A stretch of DNA of 64,000 nt from Armigeres subalbatus (lineage: Eukaryota; Arthropoda; Insecta; Diptera; Culicidae), in contig NC_085139.1 of NCBI RefSeq assembly GCF_024139115.2, positions 102,286,158-102,350,157 on the forward strand. Reading direction: 5' to 3'. Position 1 is the stretch's first letter. Each line of letters begins with the position of its first letter. Positions 10,537 through 22,372 of this stretch are shown here, piece by piece. A program made the translations under genes and the position numbers. The notes under the pieces were generated by a model. The model searched no databases and had not been told where the DNA came from. It was given only the letters and a program-made list of their open reading frames with translations.

Positions 10537-10790
10537 ATTCTTCTTCTTCTTATTGGCATTACAAGCCCACACTGGGACAGAGCCGCCTCGCAGCTTAGTG
10601 TTCATTAAGTACTTCCACAGTTATTAACTGCGATGATTCTAAGCCAAGTTTACCATTCTTGCATTCGTATATCATGAGGCTAGCACGATGATACTTTTAT
10701 GCCCAGGGAAGTCGAGACAATTTCCAATCCGAAAATTGCCTAGACCGGCAACGGGAATCGAACAGGCAGTTAATTCATAAACAAGGAAAT
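10537..10790 (-). mobile_element. tRNA-derived SINE (Feilai-like), 5' truncated
   Basis: Read on the minus strand, a tRNA-like B box GTTCGATTCCCG is followed by GGTCTAGGCAATTTTCGGAT, CTCGACTTCCCTGGGCAT and CTAAGCTGCGAGGCGGCTCT, and ends in a GAA-repeat tail (AATAAGAAGAAGAAG). This matches my memory of the abundant mosquito Feilai-type SINEs, whose RNA polymerase III promoter lies in a tRNA-like head. The upstream A-box part is not convincingly present, so this copy is probably 5' truncated. The family name is from recall. Confidence 0.6.
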
Positions 10791-10799
10791 CGTGCTCAA

Positions 10800-13700
10800 C
10801 GACTATTAAAAGCAATATTATTTATTGAGCAGTTGCAACCGATTAAAACATTATGCAGATACGATATGTTTTTTAACTTGAGATATTTTTACGACACAAA
10901 TTGTGTCCTAAACTGCCCATGATTTCATAGTTGACGTAACAACCATTGAACTTTTGCATGTATTTCGAATAATTTAGGATAAACATCGCAAATTTAAAAC
11001 ATTTCAACCCGTGAACACTTAAATGAGAGATGGAATAAGCAACGTATCGATGTTGCAGCGGTTGAATATTCCTTATAAACTTGAAGTCGAGTCAAGTACG
11101 AGACACTGAAGATGGCCTTACTGTTGAGGTCGAAATACGTATCTGTCAAGATACAATTAAGTGGTGGAATTCAATGGGATTGTACAAACTTGTCCTATGA
11201 CAAGTGAATAATGAAACATTTATTCTCTTCTCGTAGAGAAATATTAACAAATATAATTAAAAACTTTCAGCAAGAAATGACTTGCGAACAACATTCGAAA
11301 GCTATGAAGGTGACGAGTGTTTTTCATTCGACTAGAGTTGTTTTTCAGTGAGCTATCGAGTTTCCATAATGCCAAAACATCTCGTTATTCTTGTACCTCC
11401 TCGAGCATACTCGAACGATGAGTCGTATTCGAGATCGAATCGAAAGCCGTAATGCCAAACATGTTCGACTCGATAGAATTACGTTCGAATCGAGATGCGT
11501 AATGCAATCCCAGGTTCCCAAGTTTCTCCTCAGTCTGGACAGAAGTAGTGACACAAGGCCACCAAGCCATCCTCCAAGCAGAAACAATTATGGCATAGAA
11601 CCAATATTATGCAAAAGAACGAGATGAAGTTTCACAACAAAACATTCTTCTTTGTTTGTTGCTGGCATTTTAACTTCTGATCTTTGTCATTATTATCCAC
11701 GACAAAACAAAGTTTTATCGTAGGTTCATCACTATGATGTCAAAAAGTATCGACATTGTCGTTGCGTTACTTACTAACAATTCGATTTATTTCCCGTAAC
11801 TGAAGCATGTCTTGTCTGAATCAATCATCGCATTGTAGTACATAAGCATTTTACGATGGGGACACACGCGCCCAACAATTCGACTTTCGCTTTGAAGTCT
11901 TCGGGGATGCGCGCCTTTGATCGACAGCAAACGACCAGTCAAAGTGATGTCATTTGAGGCTTAACACGTCCCTCCCTCGTCAACCATAGATAGTTGTCGG
12001 CGTCGCCATCGCACGTTTCGTATATGTGACAGCCGAGCCAGAGACCACTCCGAATCGAGCTGATAAATTGGACAATTTTCTGAACTGACAGCGAGCGGAG
12101 GGAAAAAAAATCGACAGGCTTTGAAACAATACAACTCCAGCGCCGCGGACTACTGATGGGAAAATTGTTTACCATAAGCTCCTCTACACAACCTTGAGAA
12201 GCCGACGTACAATTGAAGCATTTTCCATCCACATTGCGCCATCATTATACGTTTGTTGTTTTTTGGGTAACGGCACGAGCGAGCGGGCGGGTCGGCACCA
12301 GGAGGAATCTACGCAAAAACGAATAAATCAAAACTTTTTGGCTGCCACAAAACGGCGGGTAAGTTGCGTAAATTTTCGGCTGACTCCATCTGGTTCATGC
12401 CAAACGGCTTTTCCACGCGATGGCGGAGACGACGGAGCGTTTGTGTATACAACGCTGACTGCCCGAACGGTGTAATAGTTGCTGGCAAAGCAAATAAGTC
12501 GTTTGTTTATAAATGATACCAAAATCGAGAAGTCGAGTACAAATTTCCAGATTCCGCTGAAGGTTTTACCAAACAATCAATTGTTTTAATAATTCAGAAG
12601 AGAATATTCATCAAATGAGACTTATTAACAATTTAGCAAGTTCAATAAAATAAGAAGTCAAAGGTGAAAATAAAATAAAGCAAAAGAGATGATGATAGGA
12701 GGGAGACACTTCTCATTTCTTATCTACCATATTTATTACTCATTTTTCACGTCTTATTAATTTCATGAGGATTATGACATTCTGTTAAACAGTCCACTGC
12801 CCAAATTTACCCATTTCTTTTCAAAATATTTTTTAAAAATTATGTTCTTACTTACGACGACTCCTGATAGAATTTTTTACATTTTTCCGTTGAAATTTTA
12901 ATTTCTTTGTTTAAATTTTACTGACATTAATGAATTATGGTTTGAATACTAATTTGGAAAGATTGGTGTTGGAATTTTTGACAAAACTCAACCGAAATTT
13001 TAATAAGTTCTTAGAAACTTATTAAAGAGCTTATTACGAAAAAAGTAAAATTTGACTCAAATCCATTTCGATACAAACGTTAGAAGTTAAAATAAACCAA
13101 AATTGTTAAAAATGTATAAGAATTTAGACCGAAATTTGACTAAAAAACCTGAGAAGTTTAAGCATTTCGAACACAATTGGTATAGCTGAAGAATATTCAA
13201 TTCAATTGAATCGTGTTTTATTGCAACTGCCAACCGATTAATGTCGCTTCCTCCGCTCATCTTTCTTGGCACCTAATCCACGAGGGCAACCCAAATGTTC
13301 TGGAAAGTGACAAATTTTCTTCTACCATCGAAAAGTCCATTCCTCCCAAAAAGCCGTGACAAATTCCAATTGCCCGCCCAAGATTGACTCTTTATAGACC
13401 GAAACCACCGATGATGCCGAATCGTGGTTACGCGGTGCTTCAAAAACGAATAAGAAGAAAAGCAACAAACATGTGTGGAAAGAGCGAGTTCTGTTTCTCT
13501 AATTTATGACTCGCAGACTGGTTGGCTGGCCAATTGCCAGCCGGAACAGAGCTACTAGTCTAGGGTGACGGGTCAATGTTCGTCCAATTTATGAACCATG
13601 TTCTGAGAAGCTGAAAATTACTTTCATCATCCATTTCAGCTATGGAAATAAATTCGAAATAATGTTATTTAAGCGGAAGAAAATTAGCCTACCGACCCTG

Positions 13701-14285
13701 GATCGACTGAAACATACCGCTGCAAAGTGCCACTTTTTATTGCGGCGGTGGTTGGCTTGCCTACTCGCGTGTCGAAAAGTCAATTACGGTTGAACTTTTC
13801 GGCGTAGAACGGCCAAGGTTCGTACCGTTCGTTCGTTGCGTCGTCTCAGCGTTACTGTACTTCACTGAAAACTGAATGACACGTATTTGGAGATCGGTTC
13901 CAAAATAGTGCCAGTGCAGCGGGTGGAAAAGGGGTTTAGAATGGGTTGGCCCAAAAATAAACCCATCAAAGGCGGAACGGCCGGCAGCGGTGCAATGTGC
14001 CCCAACCGAAATCCAGAGTTGAAACGTGGTCAGTTTCGAATTACAAATTTTTTGGGGGGGTTTTCCATGTATTATTACTTTTTGAAGACAAACTATACCA
14101 AAAGTGGAACATTCAAAACAAAAACCAAAGCTCTTAAAAAAGTCCGCAGAAAACAATATAAATACTCAGTAAAGGACAAGTTAGGACATTTTGGATGTAA
14201 TTGTGGTTTTAAAGCCAGTTCTTGAGAGAAAACTGTCGATTTTTGCAGAAACAAAAAACAAGCTATTGTAGATGTGAACAATGTT
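10800..14285. other. mostly unique non-coding DNA
   Basis: Except for the dispersed repeat at 11081-11210, I see no repeat or domain. Several GC-richer islands (about 11400-11600, 11860-12480, 13230-13560, 13680-14050) have non-repetitive composition. One contains a good 5' splice-site-like CGG|GTAAGT near 12357. These could be untranslated exons or regulatory DNA of a host gene, but nothing in the sequence proves it. Open frames here (up to 131 codons) lack recognisable motifs. Confidence 0.45.
11081..11210 (+). repeat. dispersed repeat, shared in inverted orientation with 28340-28465
   Basis: The block from TTGAAGTCGAGTCAAGTACG through GACACTGAAGATGGCCTTAC and GAGGTCGAAATACGTATCTG to CCTATGACAAGTGAATA recurs as its reverse complement at 28340-28465. 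I recall similar sequence as a common mosquito interspersed repeat. The parent element is not identified. Confidence 0.75.
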
Positions 14286-14295
14286 GCACAAATTT

Positions 14296-15427
14296 CAGAA
14301 TCTTTTCGGGATTCGTTCAGAATCCTGTCGGGATTCGTTCAGAATCCTTTCAGAATTCGTTCAGAATCCTCTCAGAATTCGTTCGGAATCTATTCGGGAT
14401 TCGTTCAGAATCCTTCCGAGATTCGTTCAGAATCTTTCCGGGATCCGTTTAGAATCCTTTCGGGATTCGTTCAGAATACTTTCGAGATTCGTTCAGAATC
14501 CTTTCGGGATTCGTTCAGAATCCTGTCGGGAGTCGTTCAGAATCCTGTCGGGATTCGTTCAGAATCCTGTCGGGATTCGTTCAGAATCCTGTCGGGATTC
14601 GTTCAGAATCCTGTCGGGATTCGTTCAGAATCCTGTCGGGATTCGTTCAGAATCCTGTCGGGATTCGTTCAGAATCCTGTCGGGATTCGTTCAGAATCCT
14701 GTCGGGATTCGTTCAGAATCCTGTCGGGATTCGTTCAGAATCCTGTCGGGATTCGTTCAGAATCCTGTCGGGATTCGTTCAGAATCCTGTCGGGATTCGT
14801 TCAGAATCCTGACGGGATTCGTTCAGAATCCTGTCGGGATTCGTTCAGAATCCTGTCGGGATTCGTTCAGAATCCTGTCGGGATTCGTTCAGAATCCTGT
14901 CGGGATTCGTTCAGAATCCTGTCGGGATTCGTTCAGAATCCTGTCGGGATTCGTTCAGAATCCTGTCGGGATTCGTTCAGAATCCTGTCGGGATTCGTTC
15001 AGAATCCTGTCGGGATTCGTTCAGAATCCTGTCGGGATTCGTTCAGAATCCTGTCGGGATTCGTTCAGAATCCTGTCGGGATTCGTTCAGAATCCTGTCG
15101 GGATTCGTTCAGAATCCTGTCGGGATTCGTTCAGAATCCTGTCGGGATTCGTTCAGAATCCTGTCGGGATTCGTTCAGAATCCTGTCGGGATTCGTTCAG
15201 AATCCTGTCGAGATTCGTTCAGAATCCTGTCGGGATTCGTTCAGAATCCTGTCGGGATTCGTTCAGAATCCTGTCGGGATTCGTTCAGAATCCTGTCGGG
15301 ATTCGTTCAGAATCCTGTCGGGATTCGTTCAGAATCCTGTCGGGATTCGTTCAGAATCCTGTCGGGATTCGTTCAGAATCCTGTCGGGATTCGTTCAGAA
15401 TCCTGTCGGGATTCGTTCAGAATCCTT
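14296..15427 (+). repeat. 22-bp minisatellite array B, homogeneous 22-bp block
   Basis: About 50 tandem units consist of the core TCCTGTCGGGATT plus the spacer CGTTCAGAA. The first about 10 units are variable (TTTC, CTCA, TTCC in place of TGTC) and later ones nearly identical. Each unit carries an inverted repeat GAATCC-TGTCG-GGATTC. All three plus-strand frames are open because the unit has no stop codon and 22 is not a multiple of 3. This produces a spurious 22-residue protein repeat. Confidence 0.97.
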
Positions 15428-16780
15428 TCGGGATTCGTCAGAATCCTTTCGGGATTCGTCAGAATCCTTTCGGGATTCGTCAGAATCCTTTCGGGATTCG
15501 TCAGAATCCTTTCGGGATTCGTCAGAATCCTTTCGGGATTCGTCAGAATCCTTTCGGGATTCGTCAGAATCCTTTCGGGATTCGTTCAGAATCCTGTCGG
15601 GATTCGTTCAGAATCCTTCGGGATTCGTGCAGAATCCTCCGGGATTCGTGCGGAATCCTCCGGGATTCGTGCAGAATCCTCCGGGATTCGTGCAGAATCC
15701 TCCGGAATTTGTGCAGAATCCTCCGGGATTCGTGCAGAATCCTCTGGAATTCGTGCAAAATCCTCCGTGATTCGTGCAGAATCCTCCCGGGATTCGTGCA
15801 GAATCCTCCCGGGATTCGTGCAGAATCCTCCCGGGATTCGTGCAGAATCCTCCGGGATTCGTGCAGAATCCTCCGGGATTCGTGCAGAATCCTCCGGGAT
15901 TCATGCAGAATCCTCCGGGATTCGTGCAAAATCCTCCCGGGATTCATGCAGAATCCTCCGAGATTCGTGCAGAATCCTCCGGGATTCGTGCAGAATCCTC
16001 CGGGATTCGTGCAGAATCTTCCGGGATTCGTGCAGAATCCTCCGGGATTCGTGCAGAATCCTCCAGGATTCGTGCAGAATCCTCCGGGATTCGTTCAGAA
16101 TCCTCCGGGATTCGTTCAGAATCCTCCGGGATTCATGCAGAATCCTCCGGGATTCGTTCAGAATCCTCCGGGATTCGTGCAGAATCCTTCGGGATTCGTG
16201 CAGAATCCTCCGGGATTCGTGCAGAATCCTCCGAGATTCGTGCAGAATCCTCCGGGATTCGTGCAGAATCCTCCGGGATTCGTGCAGAATCCTCCGGGAT
16301 TCGTGCAGAATCCTCCGGGATTCGTGCAGAATCCTCCGGGATTCGTGCAGAATCCTCCGGAATTCGTGCAGAATCCTCCGGAATTCGTGCAGAATCCTCC
16401 GGGATTCGTGCAGAATCCTCCGGGATTCGTGCAGAATCCTCCGGGATTCGTGCAGAATCCTCCGGGATTCGTGCAGAATCCTCCGGGATTCGTGCAGAAT
16501 CCTCCGGGATTCGTGCAGAATCCTCCGGGATTCGTGCAGAATCCTCCGGGATTCGTGCAGAATCCTCTGGGATTCGTGCAGAATCCTCCGGGATTCGTGC
16601 AGAATCCTCCGGGATTCGTGAATAATCCTCCGGGATTCATGCAGAATCCTCCAGGATTCGTGCAGAATCCTCCGGGATTCGTGCAGAATCCTCCGGGATT
16701 CATGCAGAATCCTCCGGGATTCATGCAGAATCCTCCGGGATTCGTGCAGAATCTACCGGGATTCGTTCAGAATCCTTTCG
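15428..16780 (+). repeat. 21-bp variants of minisatellite array B
   Basis: Two 21-bp sub-blocks follow the 22-bp block. At about 15428-15590 the spacer loses one T (CGTCAGAATCCTTTC type, 8 units). At about 15600-16780 the loop shrinks from TGTCG to TCCG and the spacer becomes GTGCA, giving about 55 units. The arms GAATCC and GGATTC are kept in both. A few 22-bp CCCGGG units are interspersed at 15780-15950. A 21-bp period reads as 7-residue repeats (GFVQNPP in one frame), which I regard as a by-product. Confidence 0.95.
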
Positions 16781-18560
16781 GGATTCGTTCAGAATCCTTT
16801 CGGGATTCGTGCAGATTCCTTATGAGATGCGTTCAGAATCCTGTCGGGATTCGTTCAGAATCCTGTCGGGATTCGTTCAGAATCCTGTCGGGATTCGTAC
16901 AGAACCCTGTCGGGATTCGTTCAGAATCCTGTCGGGATTCGTTCAGAATCCTGTCGGGATTCGTTCAGAATCCTGTCGGGATTCGTTCAGAATCCTGTCG
17001 GGATTCGTTCAGAATCCAGTCGGGATTCGTTCAGAATCCAGTCGGGATTCGTTCAGAATCCAGTTGGGATTCGTTCAGTATCCTGTCGAGATTTGTTCAG
17101 TATCCTGTCGAGATTCGTTCAGAATACTTCCGGGATTCGTTCAGAACCCTTTCGGGATTCGTCCAGAATCCTTTTGGGATTCATTCAGAATCCTTTTGGG
17201 ATTCATTCAGAATCCTCCCGGAATTCGTGCAGAATCCTTCGGAATTCGTGCAGAATCCTTCCGGGATTCGTTCTGAATCCTTTCGGGATTCGTTCAGAAT
17301 TCTTTCGAGATTCGTTCAAAATCCTTCCGGGATTCGTTCAGAATCCAGTCGGGATTCGTTCAGTATCCTGTCGGGATTCGTTCAGAATCCTGTCGGGATT
17401 CGTTCAGAATCCAGTCGGGATTCGTTCAGAATCCAGTCGGGATTCGTTCAGAATCCAGTCGGGATTCGTTCAGTATCCTGTCGAGATTTGTTCAGTATCC
17501 TGTCGAGATTCGTTCAGAATACTTCCGGGATTCGTTCAGAACCCTTTCGGGATTCGTTCAGAATCCTTTTGGGATTCATTCAGAATCCTCCCGGAATTCG
17601 TGCAGAATCCTTCCGGGATTCGTGCAGAATCCTTCGGAATTCGTGCAGAATCCTTCCGGGATTCGTTCTGAATTCTTTCGGGATTCGTTCAGAATTCTTT
17701 CGAGATTCGTTCAAAATCCTTCCGGGATTCGTTCAGAATCCTGCCGTGATTCGTTCAGAATCCTGCCGGGATTCGTTCAGAATCCTGTCGGGATGCGTTC
17801 AGAATCCTGTCGGGATTCGTTCAGAATCCTGTCGGGATTCGTTCAGAATCTTTTCTTGATTCGTTCAGAATCCTTTCGGGATTCGTTTAGAATCCTTTCG
17901 GGATTCGTTCAGAATCCTGTCGGGATTCATTCAGAATACTGTCGGAATTCGTTCAGAATCCTGTCGGGATTCGTTCAGAATCCTGTCGGGATGCGTTCAG
18001 AATCCTTCCGGAATTCGTTCAGAATCCTTTCGCGATTCGTTCAGAATCATTTCGCGACTCGTTCAGAATCCTTTCGCGAATCGTTCAGAATCCTCTCGGA
18101 ATTCGTTCAGAATCCTTTCGGAATTCGTTCAGAATCCTTTCGGGATTCGTTCAGAATCCTTTAATGATTCGTTCAGAATCCTTTTGGGATTCGTTCAAAA
18201 TACTTTCCGTGATTCGTTCAAAATCCTAACGGGATTCGTTCAGAATCCTTCCGGGATTCGTTCAGAATCCTTTTGGGATTCGTTCAGAATTTTTTTGGGA
18301 TTCGTTTAGAATCCATTTGGGATTCAGTCAGAATCCTTTTGGAATTCAGTTAGAATCCTTTTGCGATTCAATCCGAATCCTTTTGGGATTCAATCAGAAT
18401 CCCTTTGGAATTCGTTCAGAATCCTTTCGGGATTCGTTAAGAATCCTTCCGAGATTCGTTCAGAATCCACCCGGGATTCGTTAAGAGTCCTCCCAGGATT
18501 TGTTCACAATCTTTCCGGGATTTGTTGAGAATTCTTCTGTGATTCGTTCAGAAACTTTCC
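16781..18560 (+). repeat. minisatellite array B, diverged 22-bp distal part with higher-order repeat
   Basis: The array returns to 22-bp units (TTCAGAATCC plus TGTC, CAGTC, TTTC or TTCC variants) and becomes steadily more diverged toward 18560. A block with the rare variant CAGTATCCTGTCGAGATTTG at about 17071 recurs about 395 bp later at about 17466, together with its neighbouring variant units. This is a higher-order duplication of about 18 units. Confidence 0.93.
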
Positions 18561-21345
18561 GAGATTCATTTAAATTTAGAAAGATTTTGGAATACAGAAT
18601 AAATACTGAGCTTAACTTAACGAATCCAGGAAAGTTACTAAACGATTTCGGTTAGAGTTCTGAACGAAGGCGGAAAGGATTCAGAACTAATTTGGGAAGG
18701 ATTTTGGGCACCACTAGGAAGTATTTGTAACAAATCTTGGATTTTCAACCGATTTTTTGGTAGAATTGTGAATGAATCATGTAAGGATTCTGAAACAAAT
18801 CCTGAAGGGAATCTGAATCAAATCCTGACGATTTTGATACGAATTCCGTGAGAGTTTTGGAATGGTCTTCAACCCGGATTTCAAATCAAACTACAAATAC
18901 ATTTTGAAACAAATCTTCAAATAATTTCGAAAAGATTTCGCAGTGGAACTCAGTCAGGATTTGAAAAGATTTTCGAGTGGGCTCTTAGAGGATTATTCCG
19001 CATCGCAGTAAGTAATTGGTTTTTCATCGCACCGATATTTGGTCGGCTTTCTGCCAAACCGCACTAAGCGGCTTTGTGACTGACTTATGATATTTTGTTT
19101 GTACAAGGAAAAGATATCCCCAGTTATGTGGTGGGATTCAATAGAAAAATACTCCAGATATCAGATATCTGGTGAACAGCCGGTCAAGTACGTACAAAAT
19201 GAAATGGAAATTTATAAAATTTTGTGCTATAAAGTTTTACAATTGAATGTCGCAATTCTGACTAATTCCTTCGTAATTCTGCCACATGCATTTCGAATGT
19301 CAGCAAATTCCAGTCTTTGTGGAATTCCTCACAGTTCATGTTGTCACTTATTTATAATATTCCTTATCGAATTGAAACTCAATTCAATTGCCAAGCTTAG
19401 ACAAATTTGTTTCGATCTAAGATTTGCCAGAACGAAGACAAATATTGGCTCAGAACTTCACAAAACACTAAGATACCGACCTATTATGGAGGAGTTGAGC
19501 ACCCTGTCAAAACAAGTTTGAATTCGAAAATTCTTTAAAAATGAACTGTTTCTCTTTTCACATTGCAGTAGTCGAATGGAATAGTCCTTAGCACCTTAGA
19601 ACTACCGCAACAACAGGCTCGTAGGTATAAGCAAAATGGTTGATTTTTTATTATTTCAAAATTTAACCAAATAAAAAGTGTTCTAGTGATTGATTTTAAT
19701 AGTTTTAGAGATTGCATAATTGTTTCCAATGTCCTTATGCCCAGAAGGCTATATGTTCATTCCAAAAACAAAATTTTAATAGAAGGGCCACAGACCCATA
19801 GTGCAATATAGACTATCCCCAAGACTATCCGCAGAAACTGAAATACCACCAAACATAATCGAAGCTACTAACTGACTCCGACAAGTTCCACCGGTTTCCG
19901 CCGAAGATCAAACATTTTGCGCGCGCTTCAGACGACTCGCCGTGTTGATCGTTTTTCTGCTTTGTTGGAGAATAATGGTTTTTATTTTTAAAATGTGTTC
20001 AAAGAAACACACTCGTCGTCTTCGTCGAGACTGCCAGCCACACACCATGACGGGGACACCGGTAGCGGACGTTCCGGAAAATCCGAGTCGACAGCGACAA
20101 CGGCGACTACTACTACGGGGACGGCCCACGCGTGCCAGACCAACGTCGCTCACTTTTATGGGCTATGGTTGAAGTTGTTTTGTGTGCACACAACAGAAGC
20201 AACAGCACCAGCAGCGGTACCAACTGTAGAGTATTGCCCGTTGCACGGGGCGGTTGGTGTCATTCAACAAGTGCTAAATTTTTTAGCACCCGTTTCGAGT
20301 CTTTTCCTGGATATCGGTTTCGGACTACGACGTACCTCCGCGCCGGCCGCCACCAAATGTCCGGGGCATAAATTGTGCGGCTTTTGTGTTTTCGGGGTGA
20401 AGTCGGGAAAAATGTGGCCTCGTAAAATTAGTTGGGACCGATGCAGCCACGTTGGAAACTGACACCGTAATTAGTGTGAAGCCGGTAAAAAACAACGGGC
20501 ACTGTTGCTCGCGGGAGCGGTCCCGGACGGCTGGTTGGCCGTAATTTCAAATGTGTTCGAATGATTACAGCAGTCGGAAAATTTAGACGGTACTAAATTA
20601 TGGTAACTTATGAAATATTTGGGCAACATGTGACTTGTGGGTGTTTATAGGAACACTACCGGTAATTGATTGCGATACTTAATTAGATTGTGAATATTGA
20701 GAAAAGAAGAATCATTTTCATTAATTATGGGTGTCAAAATACCCAGAAACCCATAACGAACTAATAAAAATGTTCTTTACTTATTATTAGTCAGTTTATT
20801 TTATTCGTCTATGAATAACTTATATCAATGTTCACTTTTTTTAGTAGAAATATCTTATTCATATAAATGACTATAGAAATAATTTTGACAATGTGAAATT
20901 TTATAAAAAGTTTTGACAAATTTAATCGAAATTCGATATCTTATTGGCAACCATCAAAAATTAAGTTTTTAGCCAAAATTTTAAAGTCCAAAAATCCTGT
21001 TCTAATTTTCGAAACGGAAGATTTTTCCTCGGACATCTAGAGAAATTCTATGAAACTTCATCCCGAGTCGATGCGAATGATCTGAAATCATGTAATAGAA
21101 ATATGCATTATGTACTGATTCAGATTGTTGAAATATGTATTGACAAATTCCAGTCAACAATCAGGAACATTTTAAAAATATTCAAATCAAACGCATATTT
21201 CTGTAAAAAATCTGGCAAACAAATGTTGGTATTCTTTCTGATCAAGAGATTCACATGAACCTTATCGAAAGGACAAATTCAGATTTCTAATAAACTTCAA
21301 GCGTAAATCATTGAGACTCTTGTTTTTTTTTACATTCTGCCGTTC
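18561..21345. other. mostly unique non-coding DNA, with decayed 22-bp-like repeat at its start
   Basis: The stretch 18600-19000 contains degenerate opposite-strand repeats such as GGATTCTGAAACAAATCCTG. A GC-rich, non-repetitive island lies at about 20010-20560, rich in CGAC and ACGG trinucleotides. It contains a 155-codon frame (19995-20462) with a Ser/Thr-rich start and no motif I recognise. The rest is AT-rich. No gene can be supported. Confidence 0.5.
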
Positions 21346-21712
21346 TCGCATTTAGCCAAGACACCAACCTTATATAGCGCTTATATAGTTCGATTTTATT
21401 TTCTTAATAACTTTTAAACGCTATGGTCGATCGTTATTCAATAGTGATCAACAAGGCTTTGTCCCCTGTCGAATGCAATTGGTTGCGAGAAAATCGGTTA
21501 AGAATTACTATATGAAAAGGTGGCTAATGTTTTTCGGTTTTCGTGTGCACACACACACATACACACGGACAGACAGACATTTGTTCAGCTCGACGAGCTG
21601 AGTCGATTAGTATATAACACCATGGGTCTCCGAGACTTCTATAAAAAGTTCGATTTTGGAGTGAAATGATAGCCTTTCGGTACAACTTTGTTGTACGAGA
21701 AAGGCAAAAAAT
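21346..21712 (+). mobile_element. truncated member of the GCCTTTCTCG-ended family
   Basis: One 167-type unit remnant (GTCGAATGCAATTGGTTGCG, GAAAATCGGTTAAG) is followed by a CACACACACATACACAC tract. After it come GACGAGCTGAGTCGATTAGT, ATAACACCATGGGTCTCCGA and the terminus TGTACGAGAAAGGCA at about 21705. The 5' portion is missing. Confidence 0.75.
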
Positions 21713-21759
21713 CAATTCATTGACCAAAGCGAAAAATACTAAAAACTACAATCAATTTA

Positions 21760-22025
21760 GGGTGATTATACAACAAAGCCACAAATCGGCCATCTTGGAA
21801 ACCACGTGCTTTTTGCCGAATTTTTTCAAGAGCACGGTTTGATAGAACCATAACATGCATATGGGGTGAAGCATTGGCAGATCATTTATTCACTTATGCT
21901 GAGCAATCGGCTTAAATATCTGAACTGTACAAACATTATTTTGCTAGATTTGGTTTTTTGGAAATGGGTGTAGAAAAACATGTGGTGAATTTGAAATTCA
22001 CCACGGGATCAATTGTATAATCACC
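21760..22025. mobile_element. PIF/Harbinger-like (Tourist-type) MITE
   Basis: This 266-bp segment has terminal inverted repeats GGGTGATTATACAA and TTGTATAATCACC. It is flanked on both sides by TTA (21757-21759 and 22026-22028). A 3-bp TTA target duplication with GG-starting ends is characteristic of PIF/Harbinger MITEs. A smaller palindrome, GTGGTGAATTTGAAATTCACCAC-like, lies near the right end. It encodes no protein. Confidence 0.75.
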
Positions 22026-22372
22026 TTAATTAGGTTTCCCTACATTATTTGAACGGCTAATAAACTCACGAGATTTAATACCATTTGGCCAAGTCGACCT
22101 ACGAGGTGCCAGCATTTTCCACTTATCTTTTAGAATGATCTTGAAAGAAACATAATCTAGAGATTTGCAATCTACATGCTTAGGAACTAGTTTAACTACC
22201 CTTTCGCAAACGTTGTTTGGGGCAACAAGGCATCGACAAACCTTTTCTCTTTTATGTCATTTTCAGAAACCGAATTATCAATATTAGTTAAAAGCAAAGA
22301 AAACATTTCGTCCGATAACACACTGAGGATCATCAGAATTTACTATTGTTTCGATTGTTTTTTCTCCTAGCG

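Noticed and set aside
14281..17859. Giant repetitive protein (1192 codons) and related frames
   Set aside because: It is explained by a stop-free 22/21-bp tandem repeat. The other frames and parts of the minus strand are equally open, and there is no start context, domain or codon signal.
19995..20462. 155-codon Thr-rich frame in a GC-rich island
   Set aside because: It starts in low-complexity Ser codons, overlaps other frames of similar length on both strands and has no motif.
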